From: Paraburkholderia sp.
Lineage (GTDB): Bacteria; Pseudomonadota; Gammaproteobacteria; Burkholderiales; Burkholderiaceae
Length of the DNA stretch: 64,000 bases
Direction of reading: 5' to 3'
Assembly: GCF_028283785.1 (NCBI RefSeq)
Contig: NZ_JAPWKB010000017.1
Coordinates: 124,001-188,000 of the forward strand
The position numbers and the translations under genes were made by a program. The notes below the pieces were generated by a model, which worked only from the letters and a program-made list of their open reading frames with translations, ran no database searches and was not told the origin of the DNA. This document shows, in pieces, positions 8,718 to 18,189 of this stretch; position 1 is the stretch's first letter, and every line of letters begins with the position of its first letter.

Positions 8718-9221
8718 TTACTCGGTCAATTCCAATCTGTTTCCTTCTGGATCGGTGACAAACACCGAAACAATCCGGCCTTTCTCCACGCGACGAGGGG
8801 CTACCGACACGCCTTCCGTTTTTAATTGCTCATAAACCTCAGCAGCGTTGGGTATAGTGAGCGCGACGTGCAGCAAGCCTTGCTTATCGAGGTCCATCGT
8901 TGATGTCGGGCGAGTCGATCCCTTGTATTCGATCATATCGATGCAAAACCCGGGAATAAGCATTTGCTGATGACCATAGTTCGGCCGCTTATTGAACGGA
9001 CCGATCTGGAAACCAAGCACATCATGATAGAACGTGCGTTCCCGATCGATACTGGCGACACCCATTGTCACGTGGTGGATCGACAGGTGGAGAGGATTTT
9101 CAGCGCTCTCGGCGGGAGCAGTCGGTTGCGGGCCTGGCGCAGGGACTTGCGCGTAAACCGATGAAGCGAGACTCAAAAGGCCGACAAAAAGAATGGTCAT
9201 GCCACGCACTATCTTCTCCAT
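8718..9221 (-). CDS. Exported VOC (glyoxalase/bleomycin-resistance fold) protein
   Basis: 167 residues from ATG 9221, chosen because it places a clean signal peptide (IVRGMTILFVGLLSLASSVYA, cleavage after YAQ or VYA) at the N-terminus; the frame can be read 29 codons further upstream. The mature part is a single VOC module: LSIHHVTMGVASIDRERTFY near residue 46, HDVLGFQIGPFNKRP, IDMIEYKGS, LLHVALTIPNAAEVYEQLKTEGV and VFVTDPEGNRLELTE at the end. A metal centre could be built from the His of HHVTM, the His of LLHVAL and the Glu of RLELTE. VOC enzymes are normally cytoplasmic, so an exported one heading a membrane-protein operon is unusual. Substrate unknown. Confidence 0.75.
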   Translation of the reverse strand: MEKIVRGMTILFVGLLSLASSVYAQVPAPGPQPTAPAESAENPLHLSIHHVTMGVASIDRERTFYHDVLGFQIGPFNKRPNYGHQQMLIPGFCIDMIEYKGSTRPTSTMDLDKQGLLHVALTIPNAAEVYEQLKTEGVSVAPRRVEKGRIVSVFVTDPEGNRLELTE

Positions 9222-10172
9222 GGAATTCGCCCACCTCAACAGTCTTTCACCAGACTGTAGGGGCGCGCACGTCATCTGGCACTGGACAAAACGCAGAATC
9301 GCCGACATTTCTCGCCGACAAACCTACGCTGCCGCCGGCACCGGTCAAATCAGCCACCACGCTTAGTTGAACGCTCACCTCCCGAACGGGATTCACCTCG
9401 GGCCTTCCCGGGCATCGGTTGAGCAGCAGCAGGCGATCGCCTGGATGCTCCGGAGGTTGCCCTGTTCCGGTCCGACGACGGATTGAAGGCGTACCTGCAT
9501 CATGGGCTGGTCGATCTCTGCGGCGGCATCATCGTTGAACGCGATCACCCTCCTCCGGTATTTGAGGAATTAAGCTATTCAAGCGTTCCCCTTTCAACCT
9601 GGTGGATTTTTAAACAGCGGTCACTGGCACGATCCGATCGAAAAAAGTATCGGCGAATGTGTTTTTTGTGAAGACGTTTGGATTCGATTGTCCTCTACAC
9701 TTGATATCAACATGCGATTCGCATCTCTGTTCGAATCATTCAACGCTCGCACGCATTACGGCCTGGATAAAGACGGTGAGGGCACCTTACCCGGCGCGAG
9801 TCCATCGTGGATGCGTCCTGAAACGCAAGGCTATAACGATGGATAGCCATCGGCTAACGAGTAAGGGAAAAACGTCAGAGGAACAGTAACAGTCTTGCAG
9901 GTCAATCACATAGGCGGCCAGTCGCCTCCGGTTTACGACAAATCAATCGCACGTCCGGAGCCGGTTGCTTTGAAATTCGCCCCCGGCTGACAGGAATCAT
10001 GTCGTGTCAGCACGCTCGGCATTATCTACAGGGAGACACATAGAGCAGGAAGTCCGGTTCGTATTGAGTCCCAACGTCCTAAACAATAGTGAACTATTCG
10101 CTCTGTCTGCACCCTGACTGAAAAAATGCGACAGAAGAATTGGATACGTGAAAAAAGTAAGGAGACAAATTC
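9222..10172. other. Intergenic region of about 950 bp with gene scraps
   Basis: The region separates the minus-strand VOC operon from the plus-strand reductase gene and should hold both promoters. A plus-strand frame from about 9423 to 9671 (containing RSDDGLKAYLHHGLVDLCGG) and a short one from 9711 (MRFASLFESFNARTHYGLDK) look like pieces of old genes. They have no convincing start sites or known domains. AATAGT-GA-ACTATT at 10085-10098 is a short perfect palindrome about 75 bp before the reductase start and could be an operator. Base composition is visibly less GC-rich than in the rest of the window. Confidence 0.5.
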
Positions 10173-11195
10173 ATGAAAAGCATATTCGGTAAGCTTGCTG
10201 ATAAGTTTCGAGGCTCGTCGACTGAGATCCTTCCCGGCAAACTGAAAGTCAAGATCGTCAGGAAAGTCGCTGAATGTACCGATATCTGTACCTTTGAATT
10301 AGCCGATCCCGCCGGAGGAACCCTTCCTGGCTTCAGCGCGGGGTCGCATATCGATGTCTACATGCGTCGCGGCCTGGTGCGCCAATACTCTTTGTGCAAC
10401 GATCCGCGCGAAACTCACCGCTACCTCATTGGCGTACTCCGAGACCCGAAGTCGAGAGGCGGGTCGCGTACGATGCACGACGAGATCGAAGAAGGAGACT
10501 TGATCGAAATTAGCGCTCCAAAAAACCACTTCGCCCTCGCACATTCGGTTCAACAGCGATCGTTATTATTCGCTGGAGGGATTGGCGTGACGCCTATCCT
10601 GTGCATGGCCGAACGGCTCTCGAATGTCGGCGCCGACTTCGAGATGCATTATTGCAGCCGCTCAGTCGATCGGACAGCATTTGTCGACCGCATCAGGAAT
10701 TCTGAATATTCAGACCATGTTCACTTCCACTTCGACGATGGCGCAGAGGAGCAACGCCTAAATTTGCCGCCACTCTTGAGTTTCCCATCGCAAGACTCTC
10801 ATCTGTATGTCTGCGGTCCGACCGGTTTCATGGAATACGTGATAAAGGCCGCGTTGACGATGGGATGGTCAGATGAGAACGTGCATAGAGAGTATTTCGC
10901 CGCTGTCCCTCAAGACTCAATCAACGACTCTGCATTCCAGGTGAAGATTGCGAGCTCGGGAAAGGTATTTCAGGTGCCCGTAGGGAAGAGCATTGCGACA
11001 GTCCTGGCTGAGAGTGGCGTGCAAATTCCAGTGTCCTGTGAGCAAGGCGTGTGCGGAACATGTGTGACACGCATTATCGATGGTGAACCAGAGCATCGGG
11101 ATACCTTCCTCTCCAAGCAGGAGCGCGCTAAAAACGATCAATTTACTCCCTGCTGCTCGCGCGCAAAAAGCTCAATGCTGGTTCTAGATTTGTAA
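10173..11195 (+). CDS. PDR/VanB family oxidoreductase (phthalate dioxygenase reductase type)
   Basis: 340 residues with an AAGGAG ribosome site in front of ATG 10173. The domain order is FMN-binding barrel (GSHIDVYMRRGLVRQYSLCND near residue 65), NAD-binding domain (LLFAGGIGVTPILCMAERL near 131, HLYVCGPTGFMEYV near 210) and a C-terminal plant-type 2Fe-2S domain. The cluster ligands are Cys289, Cys294, Cys297 and Cys327. This is the reductase half of a two-component aromatic oxygenase or O-demethylase, passing electrons from NADH to a Rieske oxygenase or P450. No oxygenase lies beside it in this window. The gene is less GC-rich than the liu and siderophore regions, which suggests acquisition. 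The partner and substrate cannot be named. Confidence 0.9.
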   Translation: MKSIFGKLADKFRGSSTEILPGKLKVKIVRKVAECTDICTFELADPAGGTLPGFSAGSHIDVYMRRGLVRQYSLCNDPRETHRYLIGVLRDPKSRGGSRTMHDEIEEGDLIEISAPKNHFALAHSVQQRSLLFAGGIGVTPILCMAERLSNVGADFEMHYCSRSVDRTAFVDRIRNSEYSDHVHFHFDDGAEEQRLNLPPLLSFPSQDSHLYVCGPTGFMEYVIKAALTMGWSDENVHREYFAAVPQDSINDSAFQVKIASSGKVFQVPVGKSIATVLAESGVQIPVSCEQGVCGTCVTRIIDGEPEHRDTFLSKQERAKNDQFTPCCSRAKSSMLVLDL

Positions 11196-11413
11196 TCGCT
11201 GCTGGTTTCGGTTGTCGATCTGGACGAGCGACTATCGATTGCAGCGAGGCTGACGGCGCCTTGAACTACGGTTCTTCTCGCGAGTTCAGGCGCAGAACCG
11301 ATTCATTAATTCAGCCGTGAGACGGTGTCCGGAAGTACGGGGGCGAATCAGGAAATGCCGACTCGCCCCATCGAACGCGTATTCACCTCGACCCGGTAAC
11401 ACGCTTGACTAAG

Positions 11414-12436
11414 TCAATGTCTGGCACCGACGCGGAACTGCAACGGAGCCTGTCCGACTTCTCTTCGGAAGAAGCGCGCGAAGTAAGTGGCTTCGGTAAA
11501 GCCTAGCTTGAAGGCAATCTGCTCCACCGACATATCACTAAAAATTAGATCGCGTTTGGCCTCAGTGATAATGCGCGTATGGATCATCTTCGTAGGACTC
11601 TGGTCAGCAACGATCGCGCAAGCTGCTCGAAGCCGCCCCACTGACACAGCCAGCATCGATGTGTAATCCGTAAGCGCCAAATTCTCGTAATAATGTTTGT
11701 CGATCAATTCGCGAAAACGCGCAACCATATGAACCTCGTCACCTGAGGCGACCTCGTTGTTGACTTCATCAAGACTCGCCTCACGAATTAGCGTCAGTAA
11801 AAACGTGGTCAATAGCGTTTCTGTACCGATTATGTGGCCAACGGCTTCGGACTCGGCCTCGTCCTTCAAACGCCGGAGCAAATTGCAACAGTTTGTCCCT
11901 GAATCGACGGAATTCGCGAGTGGAATCACCCGCGGAGCAGACCACAGCTTACCGAACTCAGGTAATTTAGCATTGACATGTGCCAGATAAGACGCTTCGA
12001 TCGTCACGATCCACTTGTCCACATCCAGTTCATAATCGAGGGCGTGATTGCATTCGAGCGGTATCAGCATGCCACAGGGACCCTCGAACGACATGCTACT
12101 GCCCTCGAGGTTCAAAACACCCCGCCCTCTCTGGACGATGATCACTTGCCCAAAAGCGGGATGCGCGTGGGCTTCTGTCTTCCAGCGCCCCTTGTCGACG
12201 ACGTTCTCGACACGTACAAACCAGTCGCCAGTTTCGGGACGTTCAACGTATAAGCGCACTTTAGGAACAGGTGTTCGCTTCACTTTACCGTACCGTTTAG
12301 GTTGCAGCTTTTCCATTTCAGAATGTACGTTCTCAAGTTCTATTGTCGAAACGGCCGATGGCGAGAAACCACCACCCATGAAAACCGGCTCAGTGAGATG
12401 AAAGACACTTAAGTGCCGACGGTCCGTCGTTTTCAC
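11414..12436 (-). CDS. AraC family transcriptional regulator with cupin sensor domain
   Basis: 340 residues. A cupin-like N-terminal half contains KTEAHAHPAFGQVIIVQRGRG near residue 90 and MLIPLECNHALDYEL near 123. The C-terminal 100 residues form the double helix-turn-helix: LALTDYTSMLAVSVGRLRAAC, a degenerate first helix pair, then IFSDMSVEQIAFKLGFTEATYFARFFRREVGQAPLQFR, the AraC signature. The arrangement resembles PobR/HpaA-type activators of aromatic-acid catabolism. It faces the VanB-type reductase gene end to end (218 bp apart), and the aldo/keto reductase lies behind its start. Which of these it controls is not shown by the sequence. Confidence 0.88.
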   Translation of the reverse strand: MKTTDRRHLSVFHLTEPVFMGGGFSPSAVSTIELENVHSEMEKLQPKRYGKVKRTPVPKVRLYVERPETGDWFVRVENVVDKGRWKTEAHAHPAFGQVIIVQRGRGVLNLEGSSMSFEGPCGMLIPLECNHALDYELDVDKWIVTIEASYLAHVNAKLPEFGKLWSAPRVIPLANSVDSGTNCCNLLRRLKDEAESEAVGHIIGTETLLTTFLLTLIREASLDEVNNEVASGDEVHMVARFRELIDKHYYENLALTDYTSMLAVSVGRLRAACAIVADQSPTKMIHTRIITEAKRDLIFSDMSVEQIAFKLGFTEATYFARFFRREVGQAPLQFRVGARH

Positions 12437-12794
12437 TGACTTCGTGCTCTCAAATGCGAAAAGTTCACGAAATTGCTCTCCTTGTTTTTCCGCTTTGTGC
12501 GACTTCGCCGTCTCGCACGCGACACAATATCAATGATCTATATTCCCATACCCCCCGGCAACGCGCGACCTGCAATTTACCCGAACGGCATTTGAAGCAA
12601 TATGCCCATGCGGACAGCGCGCAAGTGATACATCCAGTCTGCGTGCTCGCCAAGCAAGCTGGTCGAAAAGACTCGACACGATCACATGCGAGGAGAACGC
12701 ATGGACCCATTACTCGGGCCGCATCACGAGAGTGGACACCGGCTTGATCTGAAACGTTGCACCTTTATCGACGTGGCTAACGGCTGAACAACAT
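12437..12794. other. Intergenic region, nothing recognised
   Basis: About 360 bp between the start of the AraC gene and the stop of the aldo/keto reductase, both on the minus strand. It should contain the AraC gene promoter. Small overlapping frames on both strands (81 and 97 codons) have no motif and are not called. Confidence 0.5.
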
Positions 12795-13826
12795 TCAAAC
12801 TGGCGATGGAATCCGCTCGAATTTCTCACGTTGGTGCCAATACGGATAGATCGGAGTGACTGAACTTACGTCATCTAGACGAGTCACCTGCTCTGCCGAT
12901 AACGACCACCCTGTAGCCCCAATATTTTCCCTGAGTTGCGCTTCATTGCGTGCGCCTATGATGACGCTGGCTACCGTGGGGCGACCCAACACCCAGTTCA
13001 GCGCGATCTGCGGGATCGATCTACCCGTCTCTTCCGCGATCTGGTCCAGTACGTCTATAACGTCATACATAATCCGATCATTGACAGGAGGCCCGATGTC
13101 AGGCCGTTTGTGCAGGCGGCTATCCGCGGGAACTGGGGAGCCTCGGCGTAACCGCCCCGTCAATCGCCCCCAACCCAACGGACTCCAGACAACAGCGGAA
13201 ACGCCAAGATGCAGACCTGCCGGCATTAACTCCCACTCATACTCTCTTCCGATCAGTGAGTAATAAACCTGTTGCGACACGTAACGCGGAAGTCCCGATC
13301 TCTCGGCTATGCCAATAGACGTCGCAAGCTGCCAACCAGAGAAATTGGACACGCCCGCGTAGCGTATCTTCCCTGCACGGACCATATCGTCCAAAGCGCG
13401 AAGCGATTCCTCAATCGGGGTCAGCGCATCAAACGTATGTATCTGATACAAGTCGATGTAGTCGGTTCCCAATCGTTTGAGTTGCGCTTCGACCGCGTTG
13501 ATCAAATGAAATCGTGATGATCCGACGTCGTTGGGTCCCGGGCCGACGCGATCACCGCCCTTGGTCGAGATGAGCACCTGGTCACGACGTCCTGCAATCG
13601 CGCTGCCAAGCACCTGCTCCGATGCCCCGCCTTTGTAGACGTTGGCGGTATCGAACATCGTCACACCGGCCTCGATACATATGTCGAGCAAGCGACGCGC
13701 CTCCTCTACTTGCGTCGCGCCCTCATGCGTAAGACCGAAATTCGCTGTACCGAAACTCAATGCAGGGACCTTGAGTCCGGAGCGCCCCAATAACCTTTGC
13801 TCGATGCTCAATCCTGACCTCATCAA
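12795..13826 (-). CDS. Aldo/keto reductase
   Basis: 343 residues with the complete AKR plan: RLLGRSGLKVPALSFGTANFG at the start; catalytic Asp59 and Tyr64 in FDTANVYKGGASEQVLGSAI; Lys89 in LISTKGG; a strand-5 His in LYQIHTFD; GVSNFSGWQL near 160; and the NADP-binding tail QIALNWVLGRPTVASVIIGARNEAQLRENIGA. It is a soluble NADPH-dependent carbonyl reductase. The last gene in a same-strand run of MFS transporter, porin and small membrane peptide, it may act on a compound taken up by those proteins. The run looks like a sugar or organic-acid catabolic set, but no further enzyme is present to fix the substrate. Confidence 0.9.
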   Translation of the reverse strand: MMRSGLSIEQRLLGRSGLKVPALSFGTANFGLTHEGATQVEEARRLLDICIEAGVTMFDTANVYKGGASEQVLGSAIAGRRDQVLISTKGGDRVGPGPNDVGSSRFHLINAVEAQLKRLGTDYIDLYQIHTFDALTPIEESLRALDDMVRAGKIRYAGVSNFSGWQLATSIGIAERSGLPRYVSQQVYYSLIGREYEWELMPAGLHLGVSAVVWSPLGWGRLTGRLRRGSPVPADSRLHKRPDIGPPVNDRIMYDVIDVLDQIAEETGRSIPQIALNWVLGRPTVASVIIGARNEAQLRENIGATGWSLSAEQVTRLDDVSSVTPIYPYWHQREKFERIPSPV

Positions 13827-13887
13827 AGATGTTAGAAACGAAGACGGCGTACCTTATGATCTGTCAGATACGGCCACAGGTAGAGCC

Positions 13888-14016
13888 TTACCCACGCATC
13901 GTTAGATTGCGCCGTCCTCGAAATACTAGCACCGCCTGAACTGCTGTCGCGCACGCGAGCACAACACATGTTGCGACGATATAGTCGTTCAGAACACTGA
14001 ATTCCATGAGTAGCAT
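13888..14016 (-). CDS. Small predicted membrane peptide (42 aa)
   Basis: A 42-codon frame starts at ATG 14016 behind an excellent ribosome site (GGGAGGAAAGC). The product begins MLLMEFSVLNDYIVATCVV and is one hydrophobic helix (about residues 11-32, YIVATCVVLACATAVQAVLV) followed by a basic tail FRGRRNLTMRG. It lies between the porin and the aldo/keto reductase, 61 bp upstream of the latter on the same strand. The helix, positive-inside tail and strong Shine-Dalgarno argue for a real gene. I do not recognise the family. It could be a small regulator of the nearby transporter or a remnant of a larger membrane protein. Confidence 0.55.
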   Translation of the reverse strand: MLLMEFSVLNDYIVATCVVLACATAVQAVLVFRGRRNLTMRG

Positions 14017-14134
14017 GCTTTCCTCCCAAGCAGCCCGTCAGGGCAGATGAAACCACCGTTCAAATCGATTAACGCATTGCCCGGCTTCGAAATGACTGCT
14101 ATTTCCGAAAGTACTGAAGCAACTTATAGGCCGT

Positions 14135-15253
14135 TTAGAATTTGACGCTGATCCCTGCAAGGGCGCCCAGGATCGTCCGACCGTTGACATCAGTCGGAAC
14201 GGTAAACGTCCCTTTCACCCCTCCGGAAGCTGCAAGACGCCAACCGCCGTTCGCCTGATTCTTCAAACCCTGGACCATTACCATCAGTTCGGTCCTCTTC
14301 GACAGGTCGTAGAAGAGCCCAACCGACGCCTCGCTCGCACCGCGATCATGACCGGATGAATCGTCGATCTTGCCGATAATGGCACCGACCCGCATGAATG
14401 GCGATATCTGATAGTCAGCTGAGATCTGATAGATCCTGTAGATGTGGTACAGATCAGGATTCGTTCCGGCGTTAAATCCACCGGAGTTACTCAGAATCGT
14501 GCCGGCATTGTTGATTCCACCACTCGCCGTGTTGTTGTTACTACGCACGAAGGTAAGGTAGACAGTGCCCTTTCCGTAGATCCAGTTGACAAACACGTTG
14601 TCGTAAAAAACGTCTTTCTGGATGGGTGCAGCGTTCGGCGGCTGCGCCCGTGCGCCGGCATATCCAACCACAAACATGCTGCTTTTCCAGTCGATCCCCA
14701 TCTGATAAACGAGCGGTTGATTGCCGACAACCGGGTCTTGCGGCAAAGACACTTGCAGCTCCGCCGCCACGCCGTAGATGCGGTTCATCAGAAGCGATAT
14801 CTCATTGTCGTAGCGCACGGGCAGACCAAATACATTCACGATCGATCCCGACCCGCGACAGGCAAAATCGATATAGCAACCCATCGTATAGACCGGGCTG
14901 TTCTGACGCCCGAAGCGGATTTCGCCGTACTGCGAGGAAAGCCCCACCCACGCCTGGCGACTGAAGAAACGGGTCGTGTCGGTAAATTGCCCTGAGGGAG
15001 CGCTGAACCCGCTTTCGAGTTGGAACTTCACCGCATAGCCACCACCGAGATCCTCGACTCCGCGAATACCCCACCGGCTACTATAGATTCCACCTCCGTC
15101 CTCCAGACTCGTGACGCTAGCTCCAGAACTACTGTGCTTGTAGCTCAGATACTCATCGATGACACCGTATAAGGTCACCGACGATTGCGCATGCGCGACC
15201 AATGCGTTACCTGCTAACACTGCAGTGAGCGCAAGTCTTCCAAACTTCACCAT
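14135..15253 (-). CDS. Gram-negative porin (Burkholderia OmpC-like trimeric porin)
   Basis: 372 residues, with a signal peptide of about 22 residues (LALTAVLAGNALVAHA) and a strong AGGAG ribosome site. The mature start QSSVTLYGVIDEYLSY, the segments SRWGIRGVEDLGGGYAVKFQLESGF and RQAWVGLSSQYGEIRFGRQ, and the terminal Phe in LAGISVKF are the hallmarks of the 16-strand beta-proteobacterial general porin family. Aromatic-rich strands alternate through the rest. It sits in the outer membrane and would admit small hydrophilic solutes. Lying between an MFS transporter and an aldo/keto reductase on the same strand suggests a co-expressed uptake route. Confidence 0.93.
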   Translation of the reverse strand: MVKFGRLALTAVLAGNALVAHAQSSVTLYGVIDEYLSYKHSSSGASVTSLEDGGGIYSSRWGIRGVEDLGGGYAVKFQLESGFSAPSGQFTDTTRFFSRQAWVGLSSQYGEIRFGRQNSPVYTMGCYIDFACRGSGSIVNVFGLPVRYDNEISLLMNRIYGVAAELQVSLPQDPVVGNQPLVYQMGIDWKSSMFVVGYAGARAQPPNAAPIQKDVFYDNVFVNWIYGKGTVYLTFVRSNNNTASGGINNAGTILSNSGGFNAGTNPDLYHIYRIYQISADYQISPFMRVGAIIGKIDDSSGHDRGASEASVGLFYDLSKRTELMVMVQGLKNQANGGWRLAASGGVKGTFTVPTDVNGRTILGALAGISVKF

Positions 15254-15677
15254 CGTTGTCTCCTGATCTTTTATTCACTCCGATCGCAAGAACGACCGAC
15301 GTGTGGATGCCTCGTGTGCATCCAGTCTTTTGACTTCTCTGTTGCTTCGACTAATAAATCCGGCCGCGTCAAACCGCGCGGTGACCAAAAGGGCAATTGC
15401 GCGTTGGGCTGTTAGCACGCCCAGAAAAACCAGCTTTATTCGATGATGGATCTCGCTTGAATCCTGCGTCTGAGATCGTTGATGTTGAGGAGAATATTTG
15501 ATGCTCGCTCGAGAGCCACTACACAAATGGAAGATTCGCAGGGATTTTTCGTCGCGGCGACTATTCGTATGGTCGTGCTTTCAGCCGGGCCGGTCACCAC
15601 GGATCGAGCGAACGCTGTCTTGCCCGCGCTACAAAGACATCCCAGGTCGCGTAAGCTTATTTCAACTCCGCGATCCC
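15254..15677. other. Intergenic region between MFS and porin genes
   Basis: About 420 bp on the leader side of the porin. Long leaders are common for porins. I see no clear promoter hexamers, no T-rich terminator for the MFS gene and no convincing gene. The short frames on both strands are Arg/Ser-rich chance frames. Confidence 0.5.
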
Positions 15678-16958
15678 TCAGGCTTGTCCCAGCGCATCGT
15701 GAGCGTCGGTCACCTTGGGCGCCCATTCGGATCGATACAGAACCGCGGTGGCCAGAGCACCCGCGAGCAGAAACGCGAGGATCACCATCATCGGCAGGTC
15801 ATAACTCCCGCTCACCTGCAGCAGCCATCCCGACAGACTCGCTGCCAAGCCTCCAGCAACGCTCGTCGCTAGCTGCTGAACGCCGGTCACAAGACCAATT
15901 GCCGCCTTGGGAATCAAGGTCAACCGTGACAGCACGAGATTGTTTGCCGTGGCCAACCCGAGCAATGACAGCGACAGGACATTCCAGAGCAGCGCCATGT
16001 TGAGCGTCGAAGCGTAGGCACCGAAAGATACGGTGCATCCACCGACAAAGCCCGCGATCACGAATGCTTTGCGCACCACGATCGGATCGCAGCCCCGCGC
16101 GATGATCCTGTCTGCCGCCCAGCCGGAAATCGCTGCGACAATCCCGATCCCGATAAAACTGAAGAATGTGAAGAGTCCGGAGCGTGCAATCGAAAGTCCT
16201 CGTTGCTCGACCAGATAGGACGGCATCCAGCTCATGCAATAAAACATGAAATAACCATAGCTGAAGTTGGTTGCCAATCCTCCCCACACCACAGGGCTCG
16301 ACAGAATGCTGCCGAGGGTCACAGTGCGGGCGCTGCGATTGGCCAGCGTCAGTTCGACTCTGGACGGAAGGTCATTGCGCACTAGCAGCAACCACGGCAC
16401 CAGCCATAACAGCCCTACAAGGCCCGTCGCAATGAACATCATCTTCCAGGAATAATTAACGATGAACCATGCACCCACGGGGGCGCCGATGGCAGGGCCG
16501 AACTTGTTGCCCATCGTTAGAATGCCGACCGCGAGGCCGTTCTGACTTTCGTCGAAGTTGTTGCGAATCCAGCGATAGCTTGCGGGAATCACAATCGCCT
16601 CGGTCATCCCAACAAGAAGACGTATCACGATCAGACTTGTCAGAGCTGTCACCGCCCCCATCGACGCGGTCGCGAGACACCACAGCGCAAAACTGGTCGC
16701 ATAGGGCCATTTCACGCCGTAGCGGTCGGCCACCCAGCCCATCGGAAGCTGGAACACGCCGTATGTCCAGAAGAAGGCCGCATTGACCCAGCCGCGATCG
16801 ACGTCCGTCAGCGCAAAATGCCTGATGAAAGCGGAATCCGCGAGGGTCGCGGAAATGCTCGTGCGATCGACAAACGAGATCAGCACCCCAAACGTAAGCA
16901 GTGCGAGCACGGCCCAGCGGTTCGCCGTTCCCGATCGCTGAAAGTTGCCCGTCTCCAT
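15678..16958 (-). CDS. MFS transporter, anion:cation symporter (ACS) type
   Basis: 426 residues with twelve predicted membrane helices. It starts WAVLALLTFGVLISFVDRTSISATLADSAF, the ACS-family opening with a conserved Asp/Arg pair in helix 1. VFQLPMGWVADRYGVKWPYATSFALW (helix 2/3 signature), TEAIVIPASYRWIRNNFDESQNGLAVGILTMGNKFGPAIGAP and VEQRGLSIARSGLFTFFSF follow. Relatives import hexuronates, glucarate, tartrate, phthalate and other organic acids with protons. It is the first gene of the run leading into the porin, the small peptide and the aldo/keto reductase, consistent with a dedicated organic-acid or sugar-acid uptake set. The exact substrate is not readable from sequence. Confidence 0.88.
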   Translation of the reverse strand: METGNFQRSGTANRWAVLALLTFGVLISFVDRTSISATLADSAFIRHFALTDVDRGWVNAAFFWTYGVFQLPMGWVADRYGVKWPYATSFALWCLATASMGAVTALTSLIVIRLLVGMTEAIVIPASYRWIRNNFDESQNGLAVGILTMGNKFGPAIGAPVGAWFIVNYSWKMMFIATGLVGLLWLVPWLLLVRNDLPSRVELTLANRSARTVTLGSILSSPVVWGGLATNFSYGYFMFYCMSWMPSYLVEQRGLSIARSGLFTFFSFIGIGIVAAISGWAADRIIARGCDPIVVRKAFVIAGFVGGCTVSFGAYASTLNMALLWNVLSLSLLGLATANNLVLSRLTLIPKAAIGLVTGVQQLATSVAGGLAASLSGWLLQVSGSYDLPMMVILAFLLAGALATAVLYRSEWAPKVTDAHDALGQA

Positions 16959-17395
16959 CCGCTAAATTCTCTTTAATTTGATCGGATTGCGCGTGCGGGT
17001 CACGAGAAAATTGGCGTCCAGCGTCCGCCTGGCTGGATGAAACTACAACCGCAGCGGCAATCGCCTCCGTGGCATCAGGATACTAAATCCAAAGACATAC
17101 ATCCCTACACAAAAGTCAGATTCGACGACACTTTTGTCGGCGTTCGAAATCCTCTTGAGTATGGTCGTCATCGACGTCTAAAGAGAACACGTCAAACCAG
17201 AAATGCTGATGAAAACGCACGATTGTTCGCCCGCAGTCGGCGTACCTGACGTTCTCTGAGACGAGGGGTTGGTGGCTGCCGACGGCGAGCACCGGCGGTA
17301 GTGACAAATTCGTTGAAAAATAATAACTGAATCAGTTGTATGACCGGCAACGATCATGCTGCGCATAGTGCGGGCTGATGTGCCAGAATCGCCGC
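16959..17395. other. Divergent intergenic region with one palindrome
   Basis: About 435 bp between the divergent MFS gene and the PhnD-like gene. The only structure seen is the perfect palindrome AACTGA-A-TCAGTT at 17325-17337, about 60 bp before the PhnD-like start, a possible operator. No gene-like frame is convincing. Confidence 0.45.
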
Positions 17396-18189
17396 ATGAC
17401 CGAGACCGCGAATCCCCGCTATATCGCCTCGTTGCCGATGTACAACGTGACGCCCGAACTCGCGATGCTCTGGCAAGATTTTCTTGCCGACGTGTTGCGC
17501 GCCGCCCGCGTCGAAGCGCAAATCGTCGAGCCCGGCGACGACCTGTACACGTTCTGGCGAGAGCCGGCATTGCTGCTCTCCCAAACCTGCGGTTATCCGT
17601 TGACGCATGGTCTTGCCGGACAGGTACAGCTTGTCGCGACGCCGTCTTTCGATGCGCCCGGCTGCGTCGATTCGGATTATTCGAGCGTGCTGCTCACACG
17701 GGATGCCACGCGCTTCAACTCACCCGACAGCTGGCGTGGTGCACGCGTCGCGTTCAATCAGGATGATTCGAATAGCGGCATGAATGTATTGCGTCATACG
17801 ATCGCGCGTCACGCACAACCGGATTCGCCGTTTTTCAGCGAGGTCGTGCGTACCGGTTCGCATCTCGGTTCCATGCGGGCGCTGGCGGAAAACCGCGCCG
17901 ACGTGACCGCGATCGATTGCGTTACGTATGCATTCGTTCAGGACATGCTGCCCGGTCTCGCCGCGCAGATGACGCAAACCGGCTACTCGGCAGCGTCGCC
18001 CGGCTTGCCGCTGATCGCATCGCGCAACGTGCCGGTGGAAACCGTTATGGCCCTGCGCAACGCGCTCGACGTCACATTGACCGACAGTCCGGCGCGCGCA
18101 AAACGCCTTCGTTTAACGGGTTTTACGACGCTTACGATCGACGACTACACGCGCATCACGGCGCTTGAAGAAGAGGCGCGCGCCGCAGG

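Noticed and set aside
9423..9889. Short frames that resemble gene pieces (RSDDGLKAYLHHGLVDLCGG and others)
   Set aside because: No start codon with a ribosome site and no family recognised. Recorded only as possible scraps within the intergenic entry.
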